Below are positions 48,001-54,326 of a stretch of 64,000 nucleotides of DNA, one piece after another. The DNA is from Glandiceps talaboti (Eukaryota > Hemichordata > Enteropneusta > Spengelidae). A program made the position numbers and the translations under genes. The notes below the pieces were generated by a model. The model saw only the letters and a program-made list of their open reading frames with translations. It did not search any database and was not told the origin of the DNA. The stretch covers positions 2,068,501-2,132,500 of the forward strand of contig NC_135565.1 in assembly GCF_964340395.1 (NCBI RefSeq), read 5' to 3'. Positions within the stretch are counted from its first letter, which is position 1. Each line of letters starts with the position of its first letter.

Positions 48001-51000
48001 CTCATTGAGTGGCTAAATTGCGGACACATCGTATTATACACATTGATACAATTTGATTACATTTACATGTCAGTGAACATTATTTATAGATGCAACCATG
48101 ACAACAATGCGTTCTTATCAGCTGTCCACCACGTCGTCGTCTTTCTTGTAAATACGTTTTTTGATTTCTTCTACACATATTCAATTCGTTTTCCTATTAT
48201 ATTCAATTCTTTATTTAGTTTTAGTATTAAATAAGTACATGTCCCCGTAAGCGTTCGGATAATCGACGTCACTCTTATTTCAGACTTACGAGCTTGTTAC
48301 GTCACCCGTATATATACGTTCAGACGTCACTCGTACTTGAGACTTGCGAGCTCGTAACTCTGCCCGTACTTGGTCAGTTTTGGGCCAATTACTTACATGG
48401 GCGTTTACAATGATGTGTTTTAGGGGCGACATCGAAATCAAAAGCATCGTAATTACGCGTCGTCACGAGTAAAGACTAGTAGCTACTAGTAGTTACGATG
48501 TACTACGGTGAATATTCATAAGTCTCAACGCATATTCATGTACTTTAGGTTGTAGACAATAAAAAGTAAACACCTATTGTCCGTTATTCATGAGCCCAAA
48601 CTACGACCATTTACGCGTAGTCTTCATCGTGAAAAAAATAACGAAACAAAAAGATTTTCTTTCCTGTGCAAATCAGTTTCACGCTTACTTTTTTCAATGT
48701 TATTCATTCGATGCCTTCTAAAGTTCTATGGCATTCGTACAGTCGGCTAGTCAACTAAGTGTTTCAGATATATTCAGATGTTTACCTAATATGTCTTGCC
48801 TAAAAATACCTTGAAGAAGAATTTTTATTCGAAACGTCAGATTTTACATCTATTTATTCGGACTGCCTCACAAGTTCCTTATGCACTTCTCGGCTAGTCA
48901 CCGAACATGTCGACCATTTTCGTCTGGCTGGTGATGCATTGATCGTGTTAGATTCGAGTCGCAGGATTCGTCAGTCGAATTCGAACATTGTCCACAAAAC
49001 AAATTAAAAACTAAAGCTTGTCTCGCATTAATATATCGTTTGATTTGATTGATTTAGAAGTCACCTAAAAACATTTTGTTTCTTCAAACATTTGAGGAAA
49101 AACGTCATTTATATAACGAAATTTCGGGCTTCGAATAACTGAATACGTTTATCACTTGCGTCTCTATGTTTATCTACCGACATCATGCATCACACCACGT
49201 ATTGCCGAACATTGCGATTTCTCAACTCAACCCCCATCATTTAGGAATGTTACTGTGCTGAGAAACGTAAAAAAATAGTTGTTGTTTTAGAATATATCAA
49301 ACAAATCCCGTTATTCGATGATATAAAAGTCAAAAGTGCACTTCCGCAACCCGGAAATTCAACAGCATTTCTTGGCCCTACCATGGCCGCCAAGCGTGAG
49401 CTTGTAAGTTGTACTGTTAATTTGTCGACCGTGCAAAAAACATAAAAGAACGTCTCACCGCGATTGATGCTTTGAGAGTCACACAATTGTATGATAATCT
49501 TCCTCAAAGATTTACTGTTAACCCAGGACTGTTACAATATTACGTCCATGCGTCCATCACAATAAATTTCGAATACATACCGTCATGTTTTTGAAAAGAT
49601 TTACTGAATATTGAAACTTTGATTTCGTGCGTATCTTATTGAGTTTTTTTTAAAATGAATATCGCCCATGAACTTGCACTCATAAAAACATGTACAGTAC
49701 TAGTTTCATCAGCACATTACTGGCTGAGTACGTGGTTTTCTATGACAAACTACGATCAACTACGATAGAAGATGATGTCATCATTGAAAACACGGAAGGT
49801 GAGAATCACTATCTATTGTGTGTTGGCGATAAAAAATTACGCGTATCTACGCTCAAAGACGACGTCTTTACGGGAAACAAAGAAAAGTTAACTGATTATC
49901 TATTGTCAGTTATTCATGAACTTGAGCACCTCATTATCTCCTGTTTCACGTTGTACATCGGAGCTACTAGGAGCTACTCGTCTTTACTCGTTACGACGCG
50001 TAATTACGATGCTTTTGATTTCGATGTCGTCCCTTAGTGTGATTAACATACAACCTGTGACAAGCAAGCATTTACAATGTTGTGTATTAGTGTGATTAAG
50101 ATAAAACCTGTGACAAGCAAGCATTTACAATGTGTATTAGTGTGATTAACATACAACCTGTGACAAGCAAGCATTTACAATGTTGTGTATTAGTGTGATT
50201 AAGATATAACCTGTGACATGCAAGCATTTACAATGTTGTGTATTACTGTGATTAAGATACAACCTCTGACAAGCAAGCATTTACAATGTTGTGTATTACT
50301 GTGATTAAGATACAACCTCTGACAAGCAAGCATTTACAATGTTGTGTATTACTGTGATTAAGATACAACCTCTGACAAGCAAGCATTTACAATGTTGTGT
50401 ATTACTGTGATTAACATACAACCTGTGACAAGCAAGCATTTACAATGTTGTGTATTAGTGTGATTAAGATGCAACCTGTGACAAGCAAGCATTTACAATG
50501 CTGTGCATTACTGTGATTATGGCCTCTTTACATGTGCATGAAATGCCAGGGTAACTTGAAATTTGTCTATGAATGTAAGCTATTGTGTAAAGACACCATA
50601 AAACGGTTCTCATAATTTAATGGGATGTAATACTTGTCTTGCTCTACTTCCAGCAATATACTGAGTGTGCCAAGTGTTACTACATGTATAACAATTCTCC
50701 TTGTAAATGCTTGTCTGTCGCTGGTTGTATTGTAGACTATAACTTGTAAACTTCCATGCAGTCCTTGAATCATGTATTCTACTGTTATAAGAGCACAAAC
50801 TACTGGGTTTTACTTTTTTCATTAACAAGACAATTCCCTCGATATAAATAGATAGAAAAGATAGAGTAAATGATTCTGCCTATTTTATCTGACAACTACA
50901 TGTACATGTATTTAACACCACTACAACACAGAACAGCATATCACGTTCATGTTGTGGCTTTGTTTTATTGTAATATTATCAACACCTACATGTACCATGT

Positions 51001-53351
51001 GTTTCATCACATCATATGCATGCTTTTTAAAATAAGTAGTCTGAATCAACTTGAGATATGACAAAGAATAACTGTCATATCTTAATAAATTTCTTCCCAA
51101 ATATAGAATAAGGTTGTATAACCAAGTGTAACCTTGAAGAGAATTTCAGTAATATATCCATTGTGAGGGGACATGTACATGTAAGCTATATGATTTAAGT
51201 CTATAAAATTCATGTTTGGGATGTACATGTTGTGTGTGACAGTATGATGATAGACATTGTGACGGTATGATGATAGACATTGTGACAGTATGATGATAGA
51301 CATTGTGATGGTATGATGATAGACATTGTGACGGTATGATGATAGACATTGTGACAGTACGATGATAGACATTGTGACAGTATGATGATAGACATTGTGA
51401 CAGTATGATGATAGACATTGTGACAGTATGATGATAGACATTGTGACAGTATGATGATAGACATTGTGACAGTATGATGATAGACATTGTGACAGTATGA
51501 TGATAGACATTGTGACAGTATGATGATAGACATTGTGACAGTATGATGATAGACATTGTGACGGTATGATGATAGACATTGTGACAGTATGATGATAGAC
51601 ATTGTGACAGTATGATGATAGACATTGTGACGGTATGATGATAGACATTGTGACAGTATGATGATAGACATTGTGACGGTATGATGATAGACATTGTGAC
51701 AGTATGATGATAGACATTGTGACGGTATGATGATAGATATTGTGACGGTATGATGATAGACATAGTGATGGTATGATGATAGACATTGTGACAGTATGAT
51801 GATAGACATTGTGACAGTATGATGATAGACATTGTGACGGTATGATGATAGACATTGTGACAATATGATGATAGATATTGTGACAGTATGATGATAGATA
51901 TTGTGACAGTATGATGATAGACATTGTGATGGTATGATGATAGACATTGTGACGGTACGATGATAGACATTGTGACAGTATGATGATAGATATTGTGACG
52001 GTGTGATGATAGACATTGTGACCGTACGATGATAGACATTGTGATGGTATGATGATAGACATTGTGACGGTACGATGATAGACATTGTGATGGTATGATG
52101 ATAGACATTGTGACAGTATGATGATAGATATTGTGACAGTCTGATGATAGATATTTTTAATTTAACATTTCTGTACATATGATATCATATAATATGTAGA
52201 GGCACAGGGATGTCAGGGATGCATTGCCATAAAGTTGCTTGTGGTTTTAAGATGATGGCCTGGTTATCTATATATCCGAGTCTAGTACCAACCTGGTGTC
52301 AGTAGCTGGCCCTCACTGGAGAGACTACTGCCACCGTGGTGTCACTAACCATTCCTCACTGAAATGGCTAGTGCCACCACCCATGATACCCCGGGCCACG
52401 ATATTTCTCATCGCTGAACATCTCCCAACAAATAAATCATACAGAACTCTTCAAATGCTTCCATTTTACCTTAAAACACCAAATGGAAGGCTATTATTTA
52501 ATTTCTCGCGCAGCGCATAACCACTCAAAAAAGTCTCCGTAGTGGTGGTGTCACAAGTGTCAGCGTTGTTGTGCATATGCATGACATTGGCACATGCCTG
52601 GCCGAATGGCTGCCACTATGGAGTGGTTGTGCGCTGCACGAGAAATGAAATAATTACATGTAGTTTGCATTTGGAATTATAAGGTAGAATGGAAGCATTC
52701 AAGGAGTTCTGTGTGATTTTTTTGTTGGGAAATGTTCAGCGACGAGAAATATTGCGGGTTGTTGCACTAGTCGTTCCAGTGAGGATCGGCTAGTAACACC
52801 GCAGTGGTACTAGACTGTAGAGGACACTCCGTTACTTAAATTACAGAATGTTGCATAATATATACAGTCCATAGACTTAAATGCACACTATCTGTACAAA
52901 TGTGATTTTTTTTATATTTAACTGGACAGATGAACATATGCATGGTCGATAGAGTCAGAGTGGTTTCAACTATCGATGTGTTCATTTTATTTTTGATGTA
53001 CAAAGCAATTGTCTGTATACTATATAATACCGTAGTCTGTAGTCTGCATTTAAAGAATGTAGACAAAATTCCACAACATTCTAATTTATTTAAATCAAAA
53101 ATGAAACATCCACGTTGCTTTAGCCATTTTGAAAAAAAAAAACTACGTGTTAATAATCGATTACGGTTTGAATTTCACATGAAACTGTGAATTGACAAGA
53201 AAAATAAAATAACTGATGTAATGTAACGTCGGTAACGAAATATTAGACACAGCTGCCTGTACAAATATACCGGAAGTCGATTTCAACTCACCTGTTTTTC
53301 AGCCTGTTTCTGATTTTTAGCAGCCACTGACAATAAGTCATTAAAGTTCAT
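29977..53351 (-). CDS. SPTY2D1: SPT2 (SPTY2D1-like) histone H3-H4 chaperone, complete, six coding exons
   Basis: Six minus-strand segments join with consistent phases: 53351-53292, 46740-46623, 45192-44086, 39020-38864, 31683-31606 and 30076-29977. The sum is 1620 nt, 539 residues plus TAA. Seen: N-terminus MNFNDLLSVAAKNQK; a KRYSTVVPPPKKE segment; a long basic, lysine-rich low-complexity middle; an acidic EYEDDDFIDD stretch; then SSYIKEIFGYDKSK, ESDYALRNMEAS and a charged helix ending RAEKQAKKGKH. This order is the signature of SPT2. Known for the family: a nuclear DNA- and H3-H4-binding chaperone that preserves nucleosomes behind RNA polymerase, with the histone-binding domain at the C-terminus. 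It is shorter than human SPTY2D1 (about 685 residues), mostly in the variable middle. All introns have GT-AG ends and are packed with minisatellites. It is divergent from LIN9 and probably shares its promoter region. The start is chosen because it is the only ATG giving the conserved N-terminus. Very sure of family. Confidence 0.93.
30100..30440 (+). repeat. 28-bp minisatellite, about 12 copies (SPT2 intron 5)
   Basis: The unit is TATTGTCATTTTAAGATGGT plus TAATAAAA, with a TCATGTTAAG variant forming a central block. It begins about 20 bp upstream (in transcript sense) of the acceptor of the last SPT2 exon. Confidence 0.96.
30680..30930 (+). repeat. Dispersed repeat family C, copy 1
   Basis: CACTTCTAACCAA, TATTTACTACTGAGATGTT and GATCATAGTGGTGTGACTGC recur in the same order at 41245-41490 and, in part, at 41865-42160. 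It lies in SPT2 intron 5. The rest of that intron (30931-31605) is featureless to me. Confidence 0.55.
31606..31683 (-). CDS. SPTY2D1: SPT2 coding exon 5 (residues 481-506)
   Basis: The acceptor is GATTTCAG and the donor GTAACT. It encodes YGYESDYALRNMEASYSQ followed by IAKEEAR, continuing FGYDKSK from exon 4. The methionine in ALRNMEAS falls where, from memory, human SPT2 has a histone-contacting methionine; that equivalence is recalled, not checked. Confidence 0.9.
31937..32157 (+). repeat. 30-bp minisatellite, about 7 copies (SPT2 intron 4)
   Basis: The unit is GTACGTACAGTATGGCCACA plus AAATACAAAT (ATGTACAG in some). It joins directly onto the 60-bp array. A single copy of the junction sequence recurs inside that array at about 32434-32466. 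Confidence 0.95.
32158..33673 (+). repeat. 60-bp minisatellite, about 25 copies (SPT2 intron 4)
   Basis: The unit is AGTTGAGGACTTGGTAGGAT, then AGATTGCAATGGTATACATA, then ATACAATGTAGGTGACCAAT. Long minus-strand open frames here (up to 611 codons) come from a stop-free unit whose length is a multiple of 3. They read SPT2 intron, carry no conserved motif, and are not called as genes. Confidence 0.97.
34079..34345 (+). pseudogene. Transposase/ZMYM-like protein 5' end, broken by TGA
   Basis: From the ATG at 34106 the frame reads MSLFKFGITSTRKSSTDENE, a low-complexity KRTKTSKET linker, and RYDHEKRV before TGA at 34289-34291. The same frame continues past the TGA as KFQQHWFTLYN. A short basic N-terminus followed by a KR-x-RKF-xx-W motif resembles the start of hAT/ZMYM-KIAA1586-like proteins derived from transposases. 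A CGA-to-TGA change would explain the stop. The following text at 34345-34470 (repeated TTTCCAGGGG) is repeat-like. Nothing of the catalytic part is seen nearby. It lies antisense in SPT2 intron 4. Family assignment is tentative. Confidence 0.4.
34643..35245 (+). repeat. Dispersed repeat family D, copy 1 (promoter-like)
   Basis: Matches 48921-49540 in the same orientation: TGCATTGATCGTGT, AACGTCATTTA, AACATCGCGATTTCTCAAC, CAACCCGGAAATTCAAC and GGGACTGTTACAATAT all occur in order. It is richer in CpG than the surroundings and contains ACTTCC/CCGGAAAT ETS-type words. Confidence 0.75.
35246..35500. other. CpG-rich unique segment with overlapping open frames on both strands
   Basis: Higher GC than its surroundings, with open frames on plus (35255-35530) and minus (35444 leftward, MAKIFSKAFATVVNQNSRRL). 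Neither resembles a protein I know. It could be a captured promoter or exon fragment continuing family D, or unique intronic DNA. Confidence 0.25.
35501..35962 (+). repeat. 33/29-bp minisatellite, about 14 copies (SPT2 intron 4)
   Basis: The unit is TTGATTAGTTTTGACCCTGC plus TATCACAAGGTGG, with a shorter 29-bp form TTGATGGTGACCCTG. The short form recurs every third to fourth unit. Confidence 0.95.
36206..38547 (+). repeat. G-rich ~20-bp minisatellite, about 115 units (SPT2 intron 4)
   Basis: The unit is GGCAAGTGGGTTTAATTGGG with variable G-run length (3 to 13). GGG runs spaced by 5-7 bases meet a G-quadruplex pattern throughout. Two successive blocks of about 579 bp (roughly 37257-37835 and 37836-38410) repeat the same series of variants, giving a higher-order repeat. 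The G-rich strand is the template for SPT2. Confidence 0.96.
38864..39020 (-). CDS. SPTY2D1: SPT2 coding exon 4, acidic segment and start of histone-binding domain (residues 429-480)
   Basis: The acceptor is TATTTACAG and the donor GTAAGT. It encodes ARPPPIKSRKYRLDSDEESE, then EYEDDDFIDD, then DVSSYIKEIFGYDKS. The acidic run followed by YI[KR]EIFGYDKSK is the best-conserved SPT2 landmark. Upstream of its acceptor lies the 44-bp array, whose first unit begins about 20 bp away, so branch point and array probably overlap. Confidence 0.92.
39036..41192 (+). repeat. 44-bp minisatellite, about 49 copies (SPT2 intron 3)
   Basis: The unit is TACTACTATGATTTACTGTA, then ATGGGAGTACTTTGTCATAG, then ACAT. 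Variants are GTAACGGG, GTAAAGGG, TTGTAATAG and TTGCCATAG. In SPT2 sense each unit reads CCCATTACAG, an acceptor-like word. The array starts about 20 bp from the exon 4 acceptor. Confidence 0.97.
41245..41490 (+). repeat. Dispersed repeat family C, copy 2 (SPT2 intron 3)
   Basis: Shares CACTTCTAACCAA, TTTACTACTGAGATGTTGAT and GATCATAGTGATGTGACTGC with 30680-30930. A weaker third copy (TTTACTACTGAGATGTTGAT, GTGCTGGGTTTCTG) is at 41865-42160. From there to 43311 the intron shows no supported feature. Confidence 0.55.
43312..43925 (+). repeat. 41/42-bp minisatellite, about 15 copies (SPT2 intron 3)
   Basis: The unit is CCCCTGTACAAAACCTAGTT plus TACTGTAAACAGCAATGTGAG, with CCCCATGTACA variants. 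Each unit contains the inverted repeat GTTTACTGTAAAC, including the forkhead consensus GTAAACA. Confidence 0.96.
44086..45192 (-). CDS. SPTY2D1: SPT2 coding exon 3, large basic low-complexity exon (residues 60-428)
   Basis: The acceptor is TTTTCTAG and the donor GTAATT; length is 1107 nt, open throughout. The product is rich in K, R, N, Q, T and S and is probably disordered. At about residues 188-200 GPIDFNELMKLAAKKHK resembles the protein's own N-terminus. Residues 225-281 form a degenerate tandem repeat of HRDx/PRDK units encoded by a 12/24-bp coding minisatellite at about 44526-44700. The exon ends with MGYMYDSNPVDNRNFKRPL. Confidence 0.9.
44526..44700 (-). repeat. Coding minisatellite inside SPT2 exon 3
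   Basis: A 12-bp unit, organised in places as 24 bp, encoding HRDx / PRDx. In minus sense it reads NHRDNHRDKYRDNHRD and TPRDKHRDTPRDKHRD. All length changes are multiples of 3, so the frame is preserved. Confidence 0.9.
45338..45420 (+). repeat. 42-bp direct duplication (SPT2 intron 2)
   Basis: Two copies of ATCGGCACTGTGGTAAGCCA continuing to TGTGCATGTGTT, differing by one base. Confidence 0.9.
45440..45800 (+). repeat. 31-bp minisatellite, about 11 copies (SPT2 intron 2)
   Basis: The unit is CATCCAATCACGTACATGTC plus CACTCTTCATT. CACGTA and CATGTA variants are grouped in blocks. Open frames across it reflect the stop-free unit, not a gene. Confidence 0.96.
46172..46545 (+). repeat. 59-bp minisatellite, about 6 copies (SPT2 intron 2)
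   Basis: The unit is TCTGTTCAAATGTTAACAAT, then TTGGTTTGTACATGGTGTAA, then CACAATAAATCCTGTGTAG. It ends about 80 bp from the donor of SPT2 exon 2. Confidence 0.95.
46623..46740 (-). CDS. SPTY2D1: SPT2 coding exon 2 (residues 21-59)
   Basis: The acceptor is TCTACAG and the donor is GTATCT. It encodes LSKTKRYSTVVPPPKKEVKK followed by NTTAIKAYLNKKEELQHK. The KRYS...PPKK and A-[VI]-[KQ]-A-[YF]-L pattern is conserved in metazoan SPT2. It enters in phase 0 and leaves in phase 1. Confidence 0.9.
46801..47067 (+). repeat. 53-bp minisatellite, left part (SPT2 intron 1)
   Basis: The unit is TTACAATGTTGTGTATTACT, then CTGAGTAAGATACAACCTGT, then GACAAGCAAGCAT. Five units lie here; the array is then interrupted by two transposons and resumes at 50034. 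Confidence 0.95.
47068..48399. mobile_element. TIR element 1, non-autonomous DNA transposon, 1332 bp
   Basis: Terminal inverted repeats of about 80 bp: the left end GTATGTAATTCGCCCAAAAC onward matches the reverse complement of the right end (GTAAGTAATTGGCCCAAAAC) through CAAGTACGAGTGACGTC with few mismatches. The right arm carries an extra subterminal copy of the AGCTCGTAAGTCT...GTGACGTC word. Flanks are GGCGTTT at 47061-47067 and 48400-48406, consistent with a 7-bp target-site duplication. No transposase frame is seen, so it is a MITE-like derivative. Superfamily unassigned. Confidence 0.85.
48400..48422 (+). repeat. 23-bp stub of the 53-bp array between two transposons
   Basis: GGCGTTTACAATGATGTGTT plus TTA is recognisable as part of one array unit (CATTTACAATGTTGTGTATTA). 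It includes the right target duplication of element 1 and the left one of element 2. Confidence 0.85.
48423..50033. mobile_element. TIR element 2, non-autonomous, 1611 bp, TTA target duplication
   Basis: The left end GGGGCGACATCGAAATCAAA onward is mirrored by the right end (reverse complement GGGACGACATCGAAATCAAA) for about 85 bp, through GCATCGTAATTACGCGTCGT and beyond. TTA flanks both ends (48420-48422 and 50034-50036). A 3-bp TTA duplication fits the PIF/Harbinger habit (TWA), but no transposase is present. The interior includes family D (48921-49540), shared with 34643-35245. The plus-strand open frame at 49690-50037 is mostly TIR and is not called. Confidence 0.82.
48921..49540 (+). repeat. 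Dispersed repeat family D, copy 2 (inside TIR element 2)
   Basis: About 75-80% similar by eye to 34643-35245. It contains CAACCCGGAAATTCAAC followed by ATGGCCGCCAAGCGTGAGCT at 49383 and a donor-like TGTAAGT, so it looks like a 5' UTR, start codon and donor of some gene. The equivalent ATG region in copy 1 is altered. Confidence 0.7.
50034..50515 (+). repeat. 53-bp minisatellite, right part (SPT2 intron 1)
   Basis: Nine further units of the same 53-bp repeat, mostly the CTGTGATTAAGAT and GTGTGATTAACAT forms, whereas the left part is mostly CTCTGAGTAAGAT. The sequence from 50516 to 51236 shows no supported feature. Confidence 0.95.
51237..52155 (+). repeat. 23-bp minisatellite, about 40 copies (SPT2 intron 1)
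   Basis: The unit is ATGATGATAGACATTGTGAC plus AGT or GGT. Long minus-strand frames in all three phases arise because three 23-bp units make 69 bp without stops; not coding. Confidence 0.97.
52281..52812. mobile_element. Foldback (long inverted repeat) element, about 530 bp
   Basis: The left arm 52281-52522 (GTCTAGTACCA ... GAACATCTCCCAACAAATAA ... CGCGCAGCGCATAACCACTC) is the imperfect reverse complement of the right arm 52621-52812 (GAGTGGTTGTGCGCTGCACG ... TTGTTGGGAAATGTTCAGCG ... TGGTACTAGAC). The middle 100 bp also shows weak self-complementarity. The left arm holds two ~42-bp subrepeats (CCTCACTG...TAGTGCCAC), the right arm one. No coding sequence and no clear target duplication. It lies in SPT2 intron 1, 480 bp from exon 1. 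Confidence 0.85.
53292..53351 (-). CDS. SPTY2D1: SPT2 coding exon 1 (residues 1-20)
   Basis: The ATG is at 53351-53349, followed by 20 codons reading MNFNDLLSVAAKNQKQAEKQ, then CAG and donor GTGAGT at 53291-53286. It matches the conserved SPT2 N-terminal motif (a short amphipathic segment starting M-[DN]-F). The exon ends in phase 0. Confidence 0.9.
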
Positions 53352-53480
53352 ATTGAACTTCAATTCAGGAACTGAAATATTCTTAAAATTATATTCTCTT
53401 AGAGTACTTTCTGGGTACAAATACGAGCACTATGACGAACGCTAATACCTAATACACGGAAGCCAAAGAAGCACAAGCTG

Positions 53481-53488
53481 TGACGTCA
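53481..53488. promoter_or_regulatory. CRE/ATF palindrome TGACGTCA
   Basis: A perfect 8-bp TGACGTCA lies 130 bp upstream of the SPT2 ATG in the shared promoter region. This is the consensus CREB/ATF site, often found in promoters close to the start site. Confidence 0.5.
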
Positions 53489-53793
53489 TATTGTAACTTG
53501 ACCAAAGATTCAGATTCAGAGTTAGAAATAACATGGATCCTGAATTAGTCGGCCTCGATTTTTTCTGTGGGCGATGTGCGTTGTATAAAAAAACACAATA
53601 CCAAAAACTCAATACATGTACATATAATCATGGATTAATACACCTATGATGTGTTAATGTAATGTAAATGTACATGTACTCAATCAATACTAGTAAAACG
53701 ATATTGCAGTAAGGTCAAAACTCAATACATGTAACAATATGTGGCATATGGGTAAAACGATATTGCAGTAAGGTCTGCATTGACCCTCCCTCT

Positions 53794-53918
<125 letters not shown>

Positions 53919-53937
53919 CCATAACCATAACCATGCC

Positions 53938-53974
53938 CTCATTACCCTGTGATGTGTTATGTACCACTTATTGC
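53938..53974 (+). repeat. Orphan unit of the 65-bp LIN9-intron array
   Basis: ATTACCCTGTGATGTGTTAT and CCACTTATTGCCT match the 65-bp repeat at 58970-59495, 5 kb away, apart from TAGA changed to TGTA. It stands alone in the promoter region. Confidence 0.8.
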
Positions 53975-54301
53975 CTCAACATACTAGTGTTATAATTGCA
54001 ATCGTCAGATAGTAATTTATGTTAATTACCATTAACATAAATATCGACTGTACCACCCAAACTACTACATTCCTTTTAAGAGCTCGGACAAAAAATGGTT
54101 GTCTGAGATAGCCGTGAGACATAATTTTTCCACAACTTCATTAACTATCATACACGAATGCGAATGTCTCCTCTGAATTTGTATCTGAGGCTAGTCATAT
54201 GTATCCTCTTTCGTGTTACATTCGGGAAATCCGAGTTTTACCGAGCATTAAGTATATCCCATAGTTCCGTGCGGTTCTTTAAAAAGAGGCGCGTCCTATT
54301 C

Positions 54302-54312
54302 AAGATGGCGGA
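54302..54312 (+). promoter_or_regulatory. YY1-like motif overlapping the LIN9 start codon
   Basis: AAGATGGCGGA matches 10 of 11 positions of the AAGATGGCGGC YY1 motif that overlaps start codons of many metazoan housekeeping genes. Confidence 0.45.
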
Positions 54313-54326
54313 CAGTGCCCTAGAAA
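54305..54326 (+). CDS. LIN9: LIN9 coding exon 1
   Basis: ATGGCGGACAGTGCC opens the frame (MADSALE plus one base) and is followed by a perfect donor GTAAGT at 54327. The ATG lies inside an AAGATGGCGGA YY1-like motif, as at many housekeeping-gene starts. The A left in phase 1 joins GT of exon 2 to make the serine of the conserved SSSA motif. Confidence 0.85.

Noticed and set aside
49690-50037. 115-codon plus-strand frame
   Set aside because: Most of it is the terminal inverted repeat of TIR element 2; no transposase motif.
51082-52178. Three overlapping ~320-codon minus-strand frames
   Set aside because: A 23-bp unit without stops opens all three frames alike, which no gene does.
52296-52520. 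74-codon plus-strand frame
   Set aside because: It is the left arm of the foldback element; no protein similarity seen.
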